A DNA stretch of 60,298 nt from Opitutaceae bacterium. Its GTDB lineage: Bacteria; Verrucomicrobiota; Verrucomicrobiia; Opitutales; Opitutaceae. Positions 44,584 through 57,244 of the stretch are shown piece by piece (the first letter of the stretch is position 1; each line of letters opens with the position of its first letter). The notes under the pieces are model-generated. The model did no database searches. It was not told the origin of the DNA and worked only from the letters and a program-made list of their open reading frames with translations. A program made the translations under genes and the position numbers. Where the stretch lies: assembly GCA_019455245.1 (NCBI GenBank), contig JACFMR010000020.1:10011-70308 (forward strand), read 5' to 3'.

Positions 44584-46695
44584 TCAGAATTGCCAGGCCA
44601 CGCTGACGCCAAGCTGGCGGGGGTCGGCGCGGTTTTCGTAGCGGGTCTCGAGGTAGTCGGGATCCTCGTTGCCGAAGAAATAGACGCGCTTGTCGTAAAC
44701 TTCGTCAAAAAGGTTCTTCGCCCACAGCGTCACCGTCCACGCTTCCCAGGCGTAGCCGAGGCTGGCGTTGACCACGCGGAAGGCGCGGCGGGATTCATGC
44801 TGGTTGTTCGAGTCGAACTGCTGGGCGCGACCCGTGAGATCGGCGGCGAAAAACACGCCGCGGTCGGCGCCATAACGCGTGCCAAGCGTGTAGCCGTATT
44901 CCGGCGCGTTCGCCAGCACGCGGCCGCCGCCGCTGTTGCCGTTGGCGAGTGTGAACGGATCGAGCTGCGAGCGCATCAACGCCAGCGAACCGCGCACGGT
45001 CCAGGTGCGCGTCAGCGCCCATCCGGCGGCGCCCTCGAGACCGTAAACATGCGCGTCGTTGCCGTTGGCGGTGAAAAACCGGTAGCTGCCGCCGAAGCCC
45101 GCGGAATCGCGCACCTGCGTGTTTTCGCGTTGCAGCCAAAAGGCCGTGACCTCGCCGGTGAAGCGTCCCTCAAAACCGTGGCCGCGCACGCCGGCCTCCC
45201 AGTTCCACAGTGTCTCGGTGTCGTAGGTGAGCGGATCGGTGGTCGGATCGATGCGGGCGTCGACATTGATGCCGCCGGCCTTGTAGCCGCGCGTGAGCGA
45301 CACAAAGCCGAGCGCGCGATCGGTCAGGTCGTGCTCGAGCGTGAGCTTGCCGCCGAAGAACGTGTCGTCGAAGGCCGGCGCCGTGTTGACCACCGGATCG
45401 AAGCTGTTGCTGCTCGCGCGATAGCGCGTGCGCGTACCCGTGCCGGTCATGTCCACCGCCTCGCCGCGCAATCCGAGCACGAGCCGGGTGCGATCCGAGA
45501 AATCGTGCCCGAGCTGACCGAAGAGCGCGGTGTTTTTCGCGCGGTAAACCGTGCGCAGGCCGCGGACGTTCCACGGATCGGTGTTGGTGTAGCGCGAGAA
45601 CTCCTCGGTGTCGGAATAAAATGCGCCGAGCGTCCAGCGGCTGATCCAGCCGTCGAGCGCGCCGGGCACGGAATCGAGGCGCAGTTCCTGGTTGATCACC
45701 CAGCGCGTGCGCGCGAGATCGCTGAAGCCCATGTAGGAGGCCGCGGTCCAGTCGTCGTCGTAGCTGTAAACCGAGCGCGTGCGGGCGCCGCTGGTCACCG
45801 TCGTGAAGCGAAACGTTTCGCCGCCCAGCCAGGTGCCGCGCAGGCTGCCGGCGAGCGAGCGCTGCTCGTCGCGGCCGGGCTGGTCGCTGTAGGTGTAGCG
45901 GCCGTTGTTATCGAGCGCGAACTCGTCGTAGCCGTTGTCGAGCTCGGCCGCGAAGAGCGCCGTCTCCCAGCGCCACGCGTCGTTCGGGTTCCACGTCAGG
46001 CGCAGGCGCGCGAGCTGTTCGTCGCGGGCGTTGGCATCGCGGTTGCGCGTGAGGTTGCGGCGGAAGCCGTCGCTCCGGCTCTGCTGCACCGCGAGGCGAA
46101 ACATGAGTTTTTCCGGCTCGGCCGTCAGCGGGCCGCCGACCGCCAGCGCGCCGGTGCGCAGCGCATCCTCGCCCACCGTGGCCTCGACGCGGCCGGTCCG
46201 GAACGGCGTGGGGGCGTTGGTCACCAGGCGCACGATGCCGCCGGCCGCGTTGGCCCCGAAGGCGCCGGCCTGCGGACCGCGCAGCACCTCGATCTGGCTC
46301 ACATCGAACGCCGATGCGATGGTGCCGAGTCCGGTGAAGTCGAGATCGTCGACCAGAAACCGCACGGCCGAGTCGGGCGTCTCGCCTTCGAACTGCGAGT
46401 TTTCGCCGACACCGCGAATCTGCAGGTAACGCGGCCGCGAGGTGCCGCCGGTCCAGGTGAGGTTCGGGATCTGGTTCACCAGATCACCGAAGTGATTGAC
46501 CGCCCCTTCGCGCAGGGCGGCGGCGTCATAGACCGTCACGCTGGCCGGGATGCGCGCCAGCGGCGATTCCCAGAGATCGGCGGTCACGCTGATCGGGGCG
46601 AGCACCACCGGATCGGCGGGGGTGGTCTGGGCGGAAGCAGCCAAGGCGGCTGCGCCCGCGAGGGTCGTGAGGAGGATTCGTGTCGGGAGTTGCAT
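44584..46695 (-). CDS. TonB-dependent receptor controlled by a TPP riboswitch (thiamine uptake candidate)
   Basis: The 703-residue receptor has a signal peptide (ILLTTLAGAAALAASAQ), a TonB-box-like region (PVVLAPISVTADLWES), a plug (AAALREGAVNHFGDLVNQIPNL, YLQIRGVGENSQFEGETPDS, IEVLRGPQAGAFGANAAGGIV) and a barrel ending GVSVAWQF with a C-terminal Phe. Such receptors import scarce ligands over the outer membrane using TonB energy. A TPP riboswitch lies in its leader, which makes thiamine or a thiamine precursor the most likely ligand. No other thiamine gene is seen adjacent. The gene stands alone. Confidence 0.88.
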   Translation of the reverse strand: MQLPTRILLTTLAGAAALAASAQTTPADPVVLAPISVTADLWESPLARIPASVTVYDAAALREGAVNHFGDLVNQIPNLTWTGGTSRPRYLQIRGVGENSQFEGETPDSAVRFLVDDLDFTGLGTIASAFDVSQIEVLRGPQAGAFGANAAGGIVRLVTNAPTPFRTGRVEATVGEDALRTGALAVGGPLTAEPEKLMFRLAVQQSRSDGFRRNLTRNRDANARDEQLARLRLTWNPNDAWRWETALFAAELDNGYDEFALDNNGRYTYSDQPGRDEQRSLAGSLRGTWLGGETFRFTTVTSGARTRSVYSYDDDWTAASYMGFSDLARTRWVINQELRLDSVPGALDGWISRWTLGAFYSDTEEFSRYTNTDPWNVRGLRTVYRAKNTALFGQLGHDFSDRTRLVLGLRGEAVDMTGTGTRTRYRASSNSFDPVVNTAPAFDDTFFGGKLTLEHDLTDRALGFVSLTRGYKAGGINVDARIDPTTDPLTYDTETLWNWEAGVRGHGFEGRFTGEVTAFWLQRENTQVRDSAGFGGSYRFFTANGNDAHVYGLEGAAGWALTRTWTVRGSLALMRSQLDPFTLANGNSGGGRVLANAPEYGYTLGTRYGADRGVFFAADLTGRAQQFDSNNQHESRRAFRVVNASLGYAWEAWTVTLWAKNLFDEVYDKRVYFFGNEDPDYLETRYENRADPRQLGVSVAWQF

Positions 46696-46780
46696 TTTTT
46701 GTGAAATGCCCGACCCAAATCGGACTCCCGGGAAGGCGGCGTCGCGGCACCCTCTTGGCGCTCTTCGCGGCGCCTGCTGT

Positions 46781-46872
46781 TTCCTTCGTCGGCATGATCC
46801 GTTTCAGGTTCGAAGGGTCGAGTGGCCGGTCGTGCCACAGTCTCAGCCTTCCGCGGAAGACACCCCTACAGG
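46781..46872 (-). promoter_or_regulatory. TPP (THI-box) riboswitch upstream of the TonB receptor
   Basis: Read on the minus strand, the leader holds the THI-box in order: GGGGTGTC, CTGAGA (46841-46846), ACCCTTCGAACCTG (46805-46818), GGATCATGCC and GACGAAGGAA. These are the conserved J and P elements that bind thiamine pyrophosphate. The 85 bases after it, before the receptor ATG at 46695, are the expression platform. A GC-rich stretch there (GGCGCCGCG... GCCGCGACGCC) could form a terminator or hide the ribosome site. When TPP is plentiful the receptor would be switched off. A 424-base gap separates the receptor and the RND genes; the remainder of it (46873-47120) contains only promoters and hairpins I cannot define. 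Confidence 0.92.
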
Positions 46873-47120
46873 CGGGGGCACAACAAACCCGCCCGCCGCC
46901 CGCCGTCAACCCCGCGTTGTGTCACCAGCGCGCGGCCTGCCCCTAAACCGCTGCTGATTGGCCGGTTCGGTCCGGCTAATTTCCGACTGTTCGGAAAACC
47001 ACGGCCAATTCCGGGTTCGCCATCCGCGGCTGCAACCGGTGAACTGTGTGTGCCCCTAACCGGGCATGCCCAAACGCATTTACCATCTTCGGCCGGCTCA
47101 GACCACATCCGCAATCGCCC

Positions 47121-48224
47121 ATGAAAAAGCCCATTCTGCTCACGCTGCTCGCCGCCCTCGTCGTTTTTGGCGGCATCTTCGGTTACAAGTTCTGGCAATT
47201 CCGACAGGGCATGGCAGCCCGGGCCGCCCAAGGCGCCATGCCGGCCGTCACGGTCAGCAGCGCCATCGCCGAGGCCGGCCCCTGGCCCAACACGTTCCGC
47301 GCCATCGGCTCACTGGCCAGTTATCGCGGCATCACCGTGGAATCAGAAACCGAAGGCATGGTGCTCCGCGTCGCGTTCGAATCCGGCGCGACGGTCGAGG
47401 CCGGCGATCTGCTCGTCGAGATCGACGACTCCATCGAGGCCGCGCAGCTGCCCGGTTTGGAAGCCCAGGCCCGCCTGGCGGAAATCAATCTCAACCGCGC
47501 CCGTGAACTGCGTGCCGCCGAGACCAACAGTCCGGCCGATGTGGACACCGCCGAGGCCGTCCTGGCCCAGACGCGCGCCGCCGTGGCCCAGCTCAAGGCC
47601 TCGCTCGCCAAGAAAAAGGTCACCGCCCCCTTCGCCGGCCGGCTCGGCATCACCGAGGTGCATCCGGGACAGATCCTCGGCAAGAACACGCCCATCGTAC
47701 AGTTGGAGGATCTGGACCCGATTCACGTTGATTTCTCCCTGCCCCAGCAGGCCCTCGCCCAAGTGGCGGTCGGCCAGCCGGTGCAGGTGAAAGTCGACGC
47801 CCTGCCCGACCGGGTTTTCGCCGGTGAGATCACCGCCATCAATCCACGCGTCAGCGAGACCACGCGCAGCCTCAACCTGCGCGCCACCCTGCCCAATCCC
47901 GGCGAGGTGCTACGCCCGGGCATGTTTGCCCAGGTCGAGGTCGTGCTGCCCGCCACCGATCATTACCTCACGCTGCCGGCCACGGCCATTCTCTACAATC
48001 CCTACGGCAACAGCGTGTTTGTCATCGAGGACGGCGTCGCCAAGCAGCGCTTCGTCCAGACCGGCCCCACCCGCGGCGACCTGATTGCCGTGCTCTCCGG
48101 GCTCAAGGCCGGCGAGGAGGTCGTGATCGCCGGACAGTTGAAACTGCGCAACGGCAGCCCCGTGCGCGTGGACAACACGCAGGCGCCGCCCGCCGAAGCG
48201 AACCCCCGGCCGATCGAAAGCTGA
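47121..48224 (+). CDS. RND efflux periplasmic adaptor (membrane fusion protein)
   Basis: The 367-residue product starts MKKPILLTLLAALVVFGGIF, an inner-membrane anchor. It has the lipoyl halves (GITVESETEGMVLRVAFESG; KKVTAPFAGRLGITEVHPGQ), a helical hairpin in between (LEAQARLAEINLNRAREL), and the beta-barrel and proximal domains. It bridges the inner-membrane RND pump to an outer-membrane channel. The pump gene follows after six bases. The outer-membrane channel is not in the window. Confidence 0.9.
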   Translation: MKKPILLTLLAALVVFGGIFGYKFWQFRQGMAARAAQGAMPAVTVSSAIAEAGPWPNTFRAIGSLASYRGITVESETEGMVLRVAFESGATVEAGDLLVEIDDSIEAAQLPGLEAQARLAEINLNRARELRAAETNSPADVDTAEAVLAQTRAAVAQLKASLAKKKVTAPFAGRLGITEVHPGQILGKNTPIVQLEDLDPIHVDFSLPQQALAQVAVGQPVQVKVDALPDRVFAGEITAINPRVSETTRSLNLRATLPNPGEVLRPGMFAQVEVVLPATDHYLTLPATAILYNPYGNSVFVIEDGVAKQRFVQTGPTRGDLIAVLSGLKAGEEVVIAGQLKLRNGSPVRVDNTQAPPAEANPRPIES

Positions 48225-48230
48225 GCCGCC

Positions 48231-51293
<3,063 letters not shown>

Positions 51294-51367
51294 CGCCGGA
51301 CGCCGATGACGGTGCACGGACAAGGGGTGGGGCCACGGACCGCCACCCCGACCCGCCATATTCCTAC

Positions 51368-53665
51368 ATGAATCCAACCCCCTCCTTCTTTGGCGCCGCC
51401 CGGCTGCCCGGTTGCACGATTCCCCTGAGTCTGCTGTTCGCCGCCGCGGCCCATGCCGCGGCACCCGGCGGCAATTTTTCCATTTCGGATCTCGGCCTGG
51501 AGCTGGTCCATATCGCCCCGGGCACGTTTCAAATGGGCACGGCCGCCGAGGGCGGCGCGGATGAGCGGCCGGTGACAGAAGTGACTCTCACCCGGGCTTA
51601 CTGGCTGGGCAAAACGGAGGTCACGCAGGCGCAATGGCGGGCGGTGATGCATGCCAGTCCCGCGTATTTCCAAGGCAACGACCATCCCGTGGAACGGGTT
51701 TCATGGCATGAGGCGTTGGAATTTTGCCGGCGACTGACAGAACGTGAACGCGCCGCCGGCCGCCTGCCGGCGGGGCATGTTTTCACCCTGCCCACGGAGG
51801 CCCAATGGGAGTTCGCCTGCCGCGCCGGCACCACCGGACCCCACGCGGGCGACGTCGCCAACATGGCGTGGATCAACACCAACAGCGGCGGCCGGACCCA
51901 TCCCGTCGCGCAAAAGCAACCCAACGCCTGGGGCCTGCACGACATGCACGGCAACGTGTGGGAATGGTGCCTCGACCGCTACGGCAACTACCCCGGCGGC
52001 CGCGTGTCCGATCCCACCGGGGCGGAAGCCGGTGCCGGTCGCGTTTACCGCGGCGGCCGTTGGGGCAATAGTGCCAACTTCGCGCGCGCGGCCTACCGCC
52101 TCTCGGCTCTGCCGGAGCACCGCGGCGTGAGCCTCGGCCTGCGCGTCGCACTGGTGGCCGCGGATTCGGCCGAATCGCCGACGGCGGCACGCCCCACGGC
52201 GCTGCCGTTTGGTGTGACCGTGTCAGCGCGTACCCTGCAGCAGTTGAGCGCGGACTTGGACTACCCGGTGCGTCAGGTCGTCATCGATGGCGAGGTGTGG
52301 ATGATCTTCGTACCCGGACGGCAGGCCTACAAGGGCATCGCCCCGGTGCTGCGCTACAAGGGACCCGACCTCGAGCATCTGGAACGTCAGCCCGACGGCA
52401 CGGGCGATTTCTCGGGCGGTTCCGCCCATCTCGGCTGCGGCATGTGGTGGGATAAGGAGACCCGCACCCTCTACGGCCTGCTCCACACCGAGTATGACCT
52501 CGATCATCCGCCGGGCCAGGGCTGGACCGCCAAGAAAACCCGCCTGGCCATCAGCCGCGACCTCGGTCTCACCTGGACACTCGTCGGCGACATCCTCACC
52601 CGCGCCCTGCCCGAAACCAAGGACTACGTCGGCGACAACTTCGAGGCCGGCCCGGCGGACTTCGATTTCTACGTGGATGAGCGCGGCGGCTATTTTTACG
52701 TGACGAGTTGGAATTCCTTCGTGCCGAAAAACGGCCCGATCAACGGCTTCCTGATGTTCTCCGAGGTCGCCCGCTGTGCCATCGCCGACAAGATGGCCCC
52801 GGGCAAATGGTTCAAGTTTCGCGACGGCCAGTGGGCCGAGCCCGGTCTGGGTGGCAAGGCCTCGCGTGTGGGCATGGACCGCCGCGGCCTCTACGGCAAC
52901 ACCATCTACAGCGAGCATCTCGGCCTGTACCTGCGCATCGGCATCAACATCGGGGTGACCGACGACCGGGGCATGCCACCGATGGGCTTCCGCGACCATT
53001 CCATTTATGTCTCGGTCTGCACCGATCTGGCCCGACAGGACTGGTCTCCGGCGGCGAAACTCCTGGACGATCCCGACAACACGCTGTTCGGCTTCACCCT
53101 CACCGACGCCGAAGGCCGGGCCGGCGAATCCGTCGGTCGGAAGCTGCGCGTTTACAATTACTGGCTGGGCGGCAGCCGCGTGCTGGATGTCACCCTCGAC
53201 CGGGACGGCCGCCTCCCCGTGGTCGAGTTCCCTCCCCACGGCGCCTACGACTATTTGCCCAACCCGGCATCGGGCGACCGGTTGGAAAGTCGCGTCACTA
53301 TGATCCTGGGCGCCGACGATCCCGGCGTGAAATATCGCGGGAACGGATGGTTTACGGAAGAGCACAAACACTACTACCAAGGCCGCGCCCGCGTGACCGC
53401 TGTGGCCGATCAGGAGATCGAGCACGAGTTTCACGGCATCGAAATCTACTGGCGAGCCGTGTTTGCACCCGACGCAGGCAAAGCCGACATTTACCTCGAC
53501 GGCGTGTATCAGGAAACCGTGGACCTGCACTTTGCCGAGACCGCGATACCCTACCAATTCGCCTACGTGCGCACCGATCTGGATCCCTCTGTCGCCCACA
53601 CGATCAAGATCGTCACCCGCGGCGGCTATGTCCGGCACCTTGCCTTCGAGCAGGCACGCTTTTGA
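51368..53665 (+). CDS. Secreted fusion: SUMF1/FGE-like domain, beta-propeller and carbohydrate-type beta domain
   Basis: The 765-residue protein has a signal peptide (LSLLFAAAAHAAA) and then a formylglycine-generating-enzyme-like fold at about 40-255: MGTAAEGGADERPVTEVTL, TEAQWEFACRAGT, GNVWEWCLDRYG, VYRGGRWG. The catalytic cysteines of true FGE, normally in the R-G-G-S-W region, are not seen, so it is probably a binding or structural SUMF1 domain. Residues 270-620 look like a glycosidase-type propeller (DFDFYVDERGGYFYVTSW). The last 100 form a beta-sandwich (ADIYLDGVYQETVDL) as in carbohydrate-binding modules. The combination is not one I know. Confidence 0.7.
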   Translation: MNPTPSFFGAARLPGCTIPLSLLFAAAAHAAAPGGNFSISDLGLELVHIAPGTFQMGTAAEGGADERPVTEVTLTRAYWLGKTEVTQAQWRAVMHASPAYFQGNDHPVERVSWHEALEFCRRLTERERAAGRLPAGHVFTLPTEAQWEFACRAGTTGPHAGDVANMAWINTNSGGRTHPVAQKQPNAWGLHDMHGNVWEWCLDRYGNYPGGRVSDPTGAEAGAGRVYRGGRWGNSANFARAAYRLSALPEHRGVSLGLRVALVAADSAESPTAARPTALPFGVTVSARTLQQLSADLDYPVRQVVIDGEVWMIFVPGRQAYKGIAPVLRYKGPDLEHLERQPDGTGDFSGGSAHLGCGMWWDKETRTLYGLLHTEYDLDHPPGQGWTAKKTRLAISRDLGLTWTLVGDILTRALPETKDYVGDNFEAGPADFDFYVDERGGYFYVTSWNSFVPKNGPINGFLMFSEVARCAIADKMAPGKWFKFRDGQWAEPGLGGKASRVGMDRRGLYGNTIYSEHLGLYLRIGINIGVTDDRGMPPMGFRDHSIYVSVCTDLARQDWSPAAKLLDDPDNTLFGFTLTDAEGRAGESVGRKLRVYNYWLGGSRVLDVTLDRDGRLPVVEFPPHGAYDYLPNPASGDRLESRVTMILGADDPGVKYRGNGWFTEEHKHYYQGRARVTAVADQEIEHEFHGIEIYWRAVFAPDAGKADIYLDGVYQETVDLHFAETAIPYQFAYVRTDLDPSVAHTIKIVTRGGYVRHLAFEQARF

Positions 53666-53944
53666 GCCTGCCCCGGCCGGTCCCGATCTCCAGAAACACA
53701 AGGGCCGCCTCTTTCGAGGCGGCCCGAGTGACCTAACACCAAGCAAACCGTAAGAACTACAAACTTTCACTGTTTCAGACAGTGCTGACTACACAGAGGT
53801 AGACGCCGTCAGAGGCAAAACGCTCAAAATTTGCGAAAGATTTTTTCAAAAAAGCCGGCGTTTTATAACCCATTGATCAACTGCTTTTAATGCCGGGAGA
53901 AATCCCCGTGATTTTCACCCCGGCACACGGCCGACCGGAGATAT
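53666..53944. other. Intergenic region with two hairpins
   Basis: After the fusion gene lies a perfect hairpin GGGCCGCCTC / GAGGCGGCCC (53702-53725) that may end its transcript, though no T tract follows. A second hairpin CACTGT / ACAGTG sits at 53768-53784. The rest is unusually AT-rich for this genome (ATTTTTTCAAAAAAG around 53840) and carries no gene. Confidence 0.5.
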
Positions 53945-54385
53945 TCAGGGCACCAGCCGGACGGTCACCACCCGGCGCACGGGCATCCCGTCGTCCATCC
54001 GGGCGGAAAGTTCACCCACCGTCTGCGCCTCGCCGCCAGACTCAAGTTTTACCGCGGTGTTCAACACGATTCGGGTAGGCGTCGGCTCGGCCACCCCCGG
54101 CAGATTCTGCCATTGGGTCAGCTCAATCCCCAAATGCACCCGCCACTGGTTTTCCGGTTGAGCCCGGGCCTCCACCGCCACCGCCAGCGTGGTGTCGCCC
54201 ATCGTCGCAGCGGCCCGGTTTTTCTGCCCGTCCAAGATGGCCAGGTCCAACCGCTGGATTGGCAATTGATCCGCGGTCAGCGCGGCGGTGTCGCCCGCCA
54301 ACAGCTCGATGACGCAGGTCGGGGACTCGGCCCGCGCCGACAACCAACCCGTGAGGCAGATCAAACCGGCCAGCCAGTGTCGCAT
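53945..54385 (-). CDS. Hypothetical secreted protein
   Basis: The 146-residue product has a signal peptide (MRHWLAGLICLTGWLSARAE) and then beta-strand-rich sequence (LPIQRLDLAILDGQKNRAAA, RIVLNTAVKLESGGEAQTVG) and a final VRRVVTVRLVP. No family is recognised. It lies 57 bases downstream of the KamA gene in the same direction. It may be a periplasmic or outer-membrane-associated protein; nothing more can be said. Confidence 0.65.
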   Translation of the reverse strand: MRHWLAGLICLTGWLSARAESPTCVIELLAGDTAALTADQLPIQRLDLAILDGQKNRAAATMGDTTLAVAVEARAQPENQWRVHLGIELTQWQNLPGVAEPTPTRIVLNTAVKLESGGEAQTVGELSARMDDGMPVRRVVTVRLVP

Positions 54386-54442
54386 GCCGACATACCAGCG
54401 CGGCTCCGGCCGGGACGCAAGCGTCTGGAGAAGACGGCGTGG

Positions 54443-55642
54443 TCAGTCCACCAGTGCGCCGCTGACAAGCAGTTCACGCGCCGCCTCGTCCGCCGGCGCG
54501 GACAACAGCGTGCTTTTGAGCGGGTAGCGGAACCGCTTGCCCTCGTAGTTGCGGAACACCACCTCATCGTCGGTGATTTTCTCGAGGTATTCGGGATTGA
54601 TCGGCACCTTGCCGCCGCCGCCGGGGGCGTCGATCACGTATTGCGGCACGGCGTAGCCGGTGGTGTGCCCGCGCAGGGCCTTGATGATCTCGATGCCTTT
54701 GCGCACATCCACCTTGAAGTGGCTGCCGCCGGTGATCAGGTCCATCTGGTAAATGTAGTAAGGCCGCACCCGCATGCGCAACAGGCGGTGCACCAGCGCC
54801 TTCATCACGTCGGCGTCATCGTTCACCCCGTTGAGCAGCACGCTCTGGTTGCCCAAGGGCACGCCGGCGTAGCTCAGGCGCTCGCAGGCGTCCTTCAGGT
54901 CCTGCGTGCATTCCTTGGGATGGTTCACATGGATGCTCATCCAGACCGGCCCGTGTTTTTTGAAAATGTCGCACAGTTCCGGGGTGATGCGCTGAGGCAG
55001 AAACACCGGGATGCGCGAGCCGATGCGGATGAACTCCACGTGCTTGATCGCCCGCAGCCGGGCCAGCAGCTGATCGAGCTTGCGGTCCGAGAGCAGCAGC
55101 GGATCTCCGCCCGAAAGCAGTACGTCGCGCACCTCGGGATGCGCCTCGATGTAGCGCAGACCCTGCTCGTATTCCGGGTGAAAATCGTAATGCTGGGCGT
55201 TGGAAACCAGCCGGCTGCGCGTGCAATAGCGGCAGTAAGCGGCGCAGCGGTCGGTTACCAGAAACAGCACGCGGTCGGGGTAGCGATGCACCAGCCCCGG
55301 CACGGGCGAATGGCTGTCCTCCCCCAGCGAATCCAGCATCTCCTCGGCCGCATACTGCATCTCCCCGGCGCGGGGGATCACCTGTTTGCGAATCGGGCAA
55401 TTGGGGTCGTCACGGTCGATCAGGTTGAAAAAATACGGGGTGATCGCCAGCGCCAGCTTGTGGTCGGCCTGCCGGCAGCCCGCCTGTTCCTCCGGGGTCA
55501 GCGTCATGTGACGCTCCAACTCCTCCAACGAGGTCAGGCGGTGCTTGAGCTGCCACGTCCAGTCGCGCCAGTCGGATTCCGGGATGTGTTGCCATAGGCC
55601 CTGGCCCTCGTACCAGGCGGCGCGGTCTTCTTGGTAAGGCAT
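54443..55642 (-). CDS. KamA-family radical SAM aminomutase (lysine 2,3-aminomutase-like)
   Basis: The 399-residue enzyme has the radical SAM motif C133-x3-C137-x2-C140 in TDRCAAYCRYCTRSRLV, a GGDPLLLSD motif, and the pyridoxal phosphate lysine region VIDAPGGGGKVP. KamA enzymes move the amino group of lysine from C2 to C3 (beta-lysine), using SAM and PLP; some related members act on other substrates. The start MPYQEDRAAWYEGQG is at 55642. The carA gene is divergent. Confidence 0.88.
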   Translation of the reverse strand: MPYQEDRAAWYEGQGLWQHIPESDWRDWTWQLKHRLTSLEELERHMTLTPEEQAGCRQADHKLALAITPYFFNLIDRDDPNCPIRKQVIPRAGEMQYAAEEMLDSLGEDSHSPVPGLVHRYPDRVLFLVTDRCAAYCRYCTRSRLVSNAQHYDFHPEYEQGLRYIEAHPEVRDVLLSGGDPLLLSDRKLDQLLARLRAIKHVEFIRIGSRIPVFLPQRITPELCDIFKKHGPVWMSIHVNHPKECTQDLKDACERLSYAGVPLGNQSVLLNGVNDDADVMKALVHRLLRMRVRPYYIYQMDLITGGSHFKVDVRKGIEIIKALRGHTTGYAVPQYVIDAPGGGGKVPINPEYLEKITDDEVVFRNYEGKRFRYPLKSTLLSAPADEAARELLVSGALVD

Positions 55643-55762
55643 GTAATTGCCCCAGTGGTAAGGAGCCTAACCATCACTGTCAAACGGCCGGACAAGAATT
55701 TGTCGGGCGGATGCAGGTTTCCCCTTGGCAGGCGGGAACCGAGGGCTTTTCGTCAACCTTTA

Positions 55763-56935
55763 ATGTCCAAGTCAAAACCCGGTGTTCTCGCCCTTGAAGA
55801 CGGCAGTGTGTTTCGCGGTCTCGCCTTTGGCGCCGACGCGACCATCGCCGGCGAATGTGTTTTCAACACCTCGATGACCGGCTACCAGGAGGTCCTCACG
55901 GATCCCTCCTACTTCGGCCAGATTGTGACCATGACCGCGCCGCAGATCGGCAACTACGGCATCAACGAAAAGGATGACGAGGCCGGCTCGCCCAAGTGCT
56001 CCGGCTTCGTGGTGCGCGAAATCTCCCCCGTCGTCAGCAACTGGCGCTCGCAACTCTCGGTCGAGGACTTCCTGATCAAAAACGGCATTCCGGGCCTCAG
56101 CGAGATCGATACCCGCGCGCTCACCAAGAAGCTGCGCGTGGAAGGCGCCATGAAATGCTGCCTCAGCACGCTGCCGATCAGCGACGAGGCCGCCGTGGCC
56201 CGCGCCCGCGCCTGGCAGGACATGGCCGGCAGCGACTACGTGAAGGCCGTCACCTGCCAGGCCCCCTTCCGCTGGGACGGCGACGATCCCTCGCGCCACA
56301 ACGATGCCTATCTGCCGGTCGGCACCACCATGAACGCCCCCGGTATCCCGGCCACCCGCTACAAACTGGCCGCGTTCGACCTCGGCGCCAAATACACCAT
56401 CTTCCGCAAACTCGTGCGCCATGGTTTCGAAGTGCAGGTGTTTCCCGCCACGACCACCGACGCCGAAATCCGCGAGTTCAATCCCGACGGCGTGTTCATT
56501 TCCAACGGACCCGGTGATCCCGCCGCCCTGCCCTACATTCACAAAACCGTCACCGGCCTGCTGCCGCACTACCCGATCTTCGGCATCTGCCTCGGCCACC
56601 AGATGCTCACGCACGCGCTCGGCGGCACGACCTTCAAACTCAAGTTCGGCCACCGCGGCGGCAACCAGCCGGTCAAAAACCTCGAGACCGGCCGCGTCTC
56701 CATCACCGCGCAGAACCACGGCTTCGCCACCGATCCCAAGAGCCTCGAAAAGGGCGGCGGTGTGGTCACCGAGATCAATCTCAACGACCAGACTGTCGAG
56801 GGCCTGCGCCACAAGGAGCTGCCGGTTTTCTCCGTGCAGTATCACCCCGAGGCCGCCCCCGGCCCGAACGACGCCGACCCGCTCTTCGTCGACTTCTACA
56901 ACCTCGTCGCCGCCCGCAAGGCCGGCAAGGTCTGA
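55763..56935 (+). CDS. carA: Carbamoyl-phosphate synthase small (glutaminase) subunit
   Basis: The 390-residue protein begins MSKSKPGVLALEDGSVFRG. Its N-terminal domain carries FNTSMTGYQEVLTDPSYFGQ and SEIDTRALTKKLR; the C-terminal class I glutaminase domain has the nucleophile C276 in GICLGHQML and the His/Glu pair in YHPEAAPGP. It releases ammonia from glutamine for the large subunit (carB), which makes carbamoyl phosphate for pyrimidine and arginine synthesis. carB is not next to it. The ATG at 55763 is preferred over an open frame further upstream. Confidence 0.95.
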   Translation: MSKSKPGVLALEDGSVFRGLAFGADATIAGECVFNTSMTGYQEVLTDPSYFGQIVTMTAPQIGNYGINEKDDEAGSPKCSGFVVREISPVVSNWRSQLSVEDFLIKNGIPGLSEIDTRALTKKLRVEGAMKCCLSTLPISDEAAVARARAWQDMAGSDYVKAVTCQAPFRWDGDDPSRHNDAYLPVGTTMNAPGIPATRYKLAAFDLGAKYTIFRKLVRHGFEVQVFPATTTDAEIREFNPDGVFISNGPGDPAALPYIHKTVTGLLPHYPIFGICLGHQMLTHALGGTTFKLKFGHRGGNQPVKNLETGRVSITAQNHGFATDPKSLEKGGGVVTEINLNDQTVEGLRHKELPVFSVQYHPEAAPGPNDADPLFVDFYNLVAARKAGKV

Positions 56936-57244
56936 GCGACGGCTGCATAGGTGGTGCGCGTTGCCCCCAACGCGCCGGAGAACTCCCGCCAACCACGAAG
57001 CTTGGGTGATTGATTGCGGTGGGGCGGGCAGCCCCTTGCCCGCCGTGGTTGGCCACGTTTTCGCCCTGCGGGCTCAAACGCAGCTACAGGCACACGCCGC
57101 CTCCACCTCGCTGCACGCTTGCGCACGCGCACGGCGGCGCATCTCCAGTTGTTGCCTGTGTCGCCGACGTCAGCCCGGGTCGCGGCCGCACCGCCACCAT
57201 TTAGGCTCGGAAAATCCCTTCCTCCGCGGCAGGTTGTCGGCACC
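56936..57244. other. Intergenic region after carA
   Basis: This 309-base stretch has a perfect hairpin GGCGGGCA / TGCCCGCC (57023-57044), with further GC-rich repeated words, and no open frame that looks real. The end (about 57200-57244) precedes the DUF4870-like gene and could hold its promoter; none was clear. Confidence 0.5.

Noticed and set aside
51368..52150. True formylglycine-generating enzyme (sulfatase activator)
   Set aside because: The expected catalytic cysteines after the RGG segment are absent and no sulfatase gene is adjacent.
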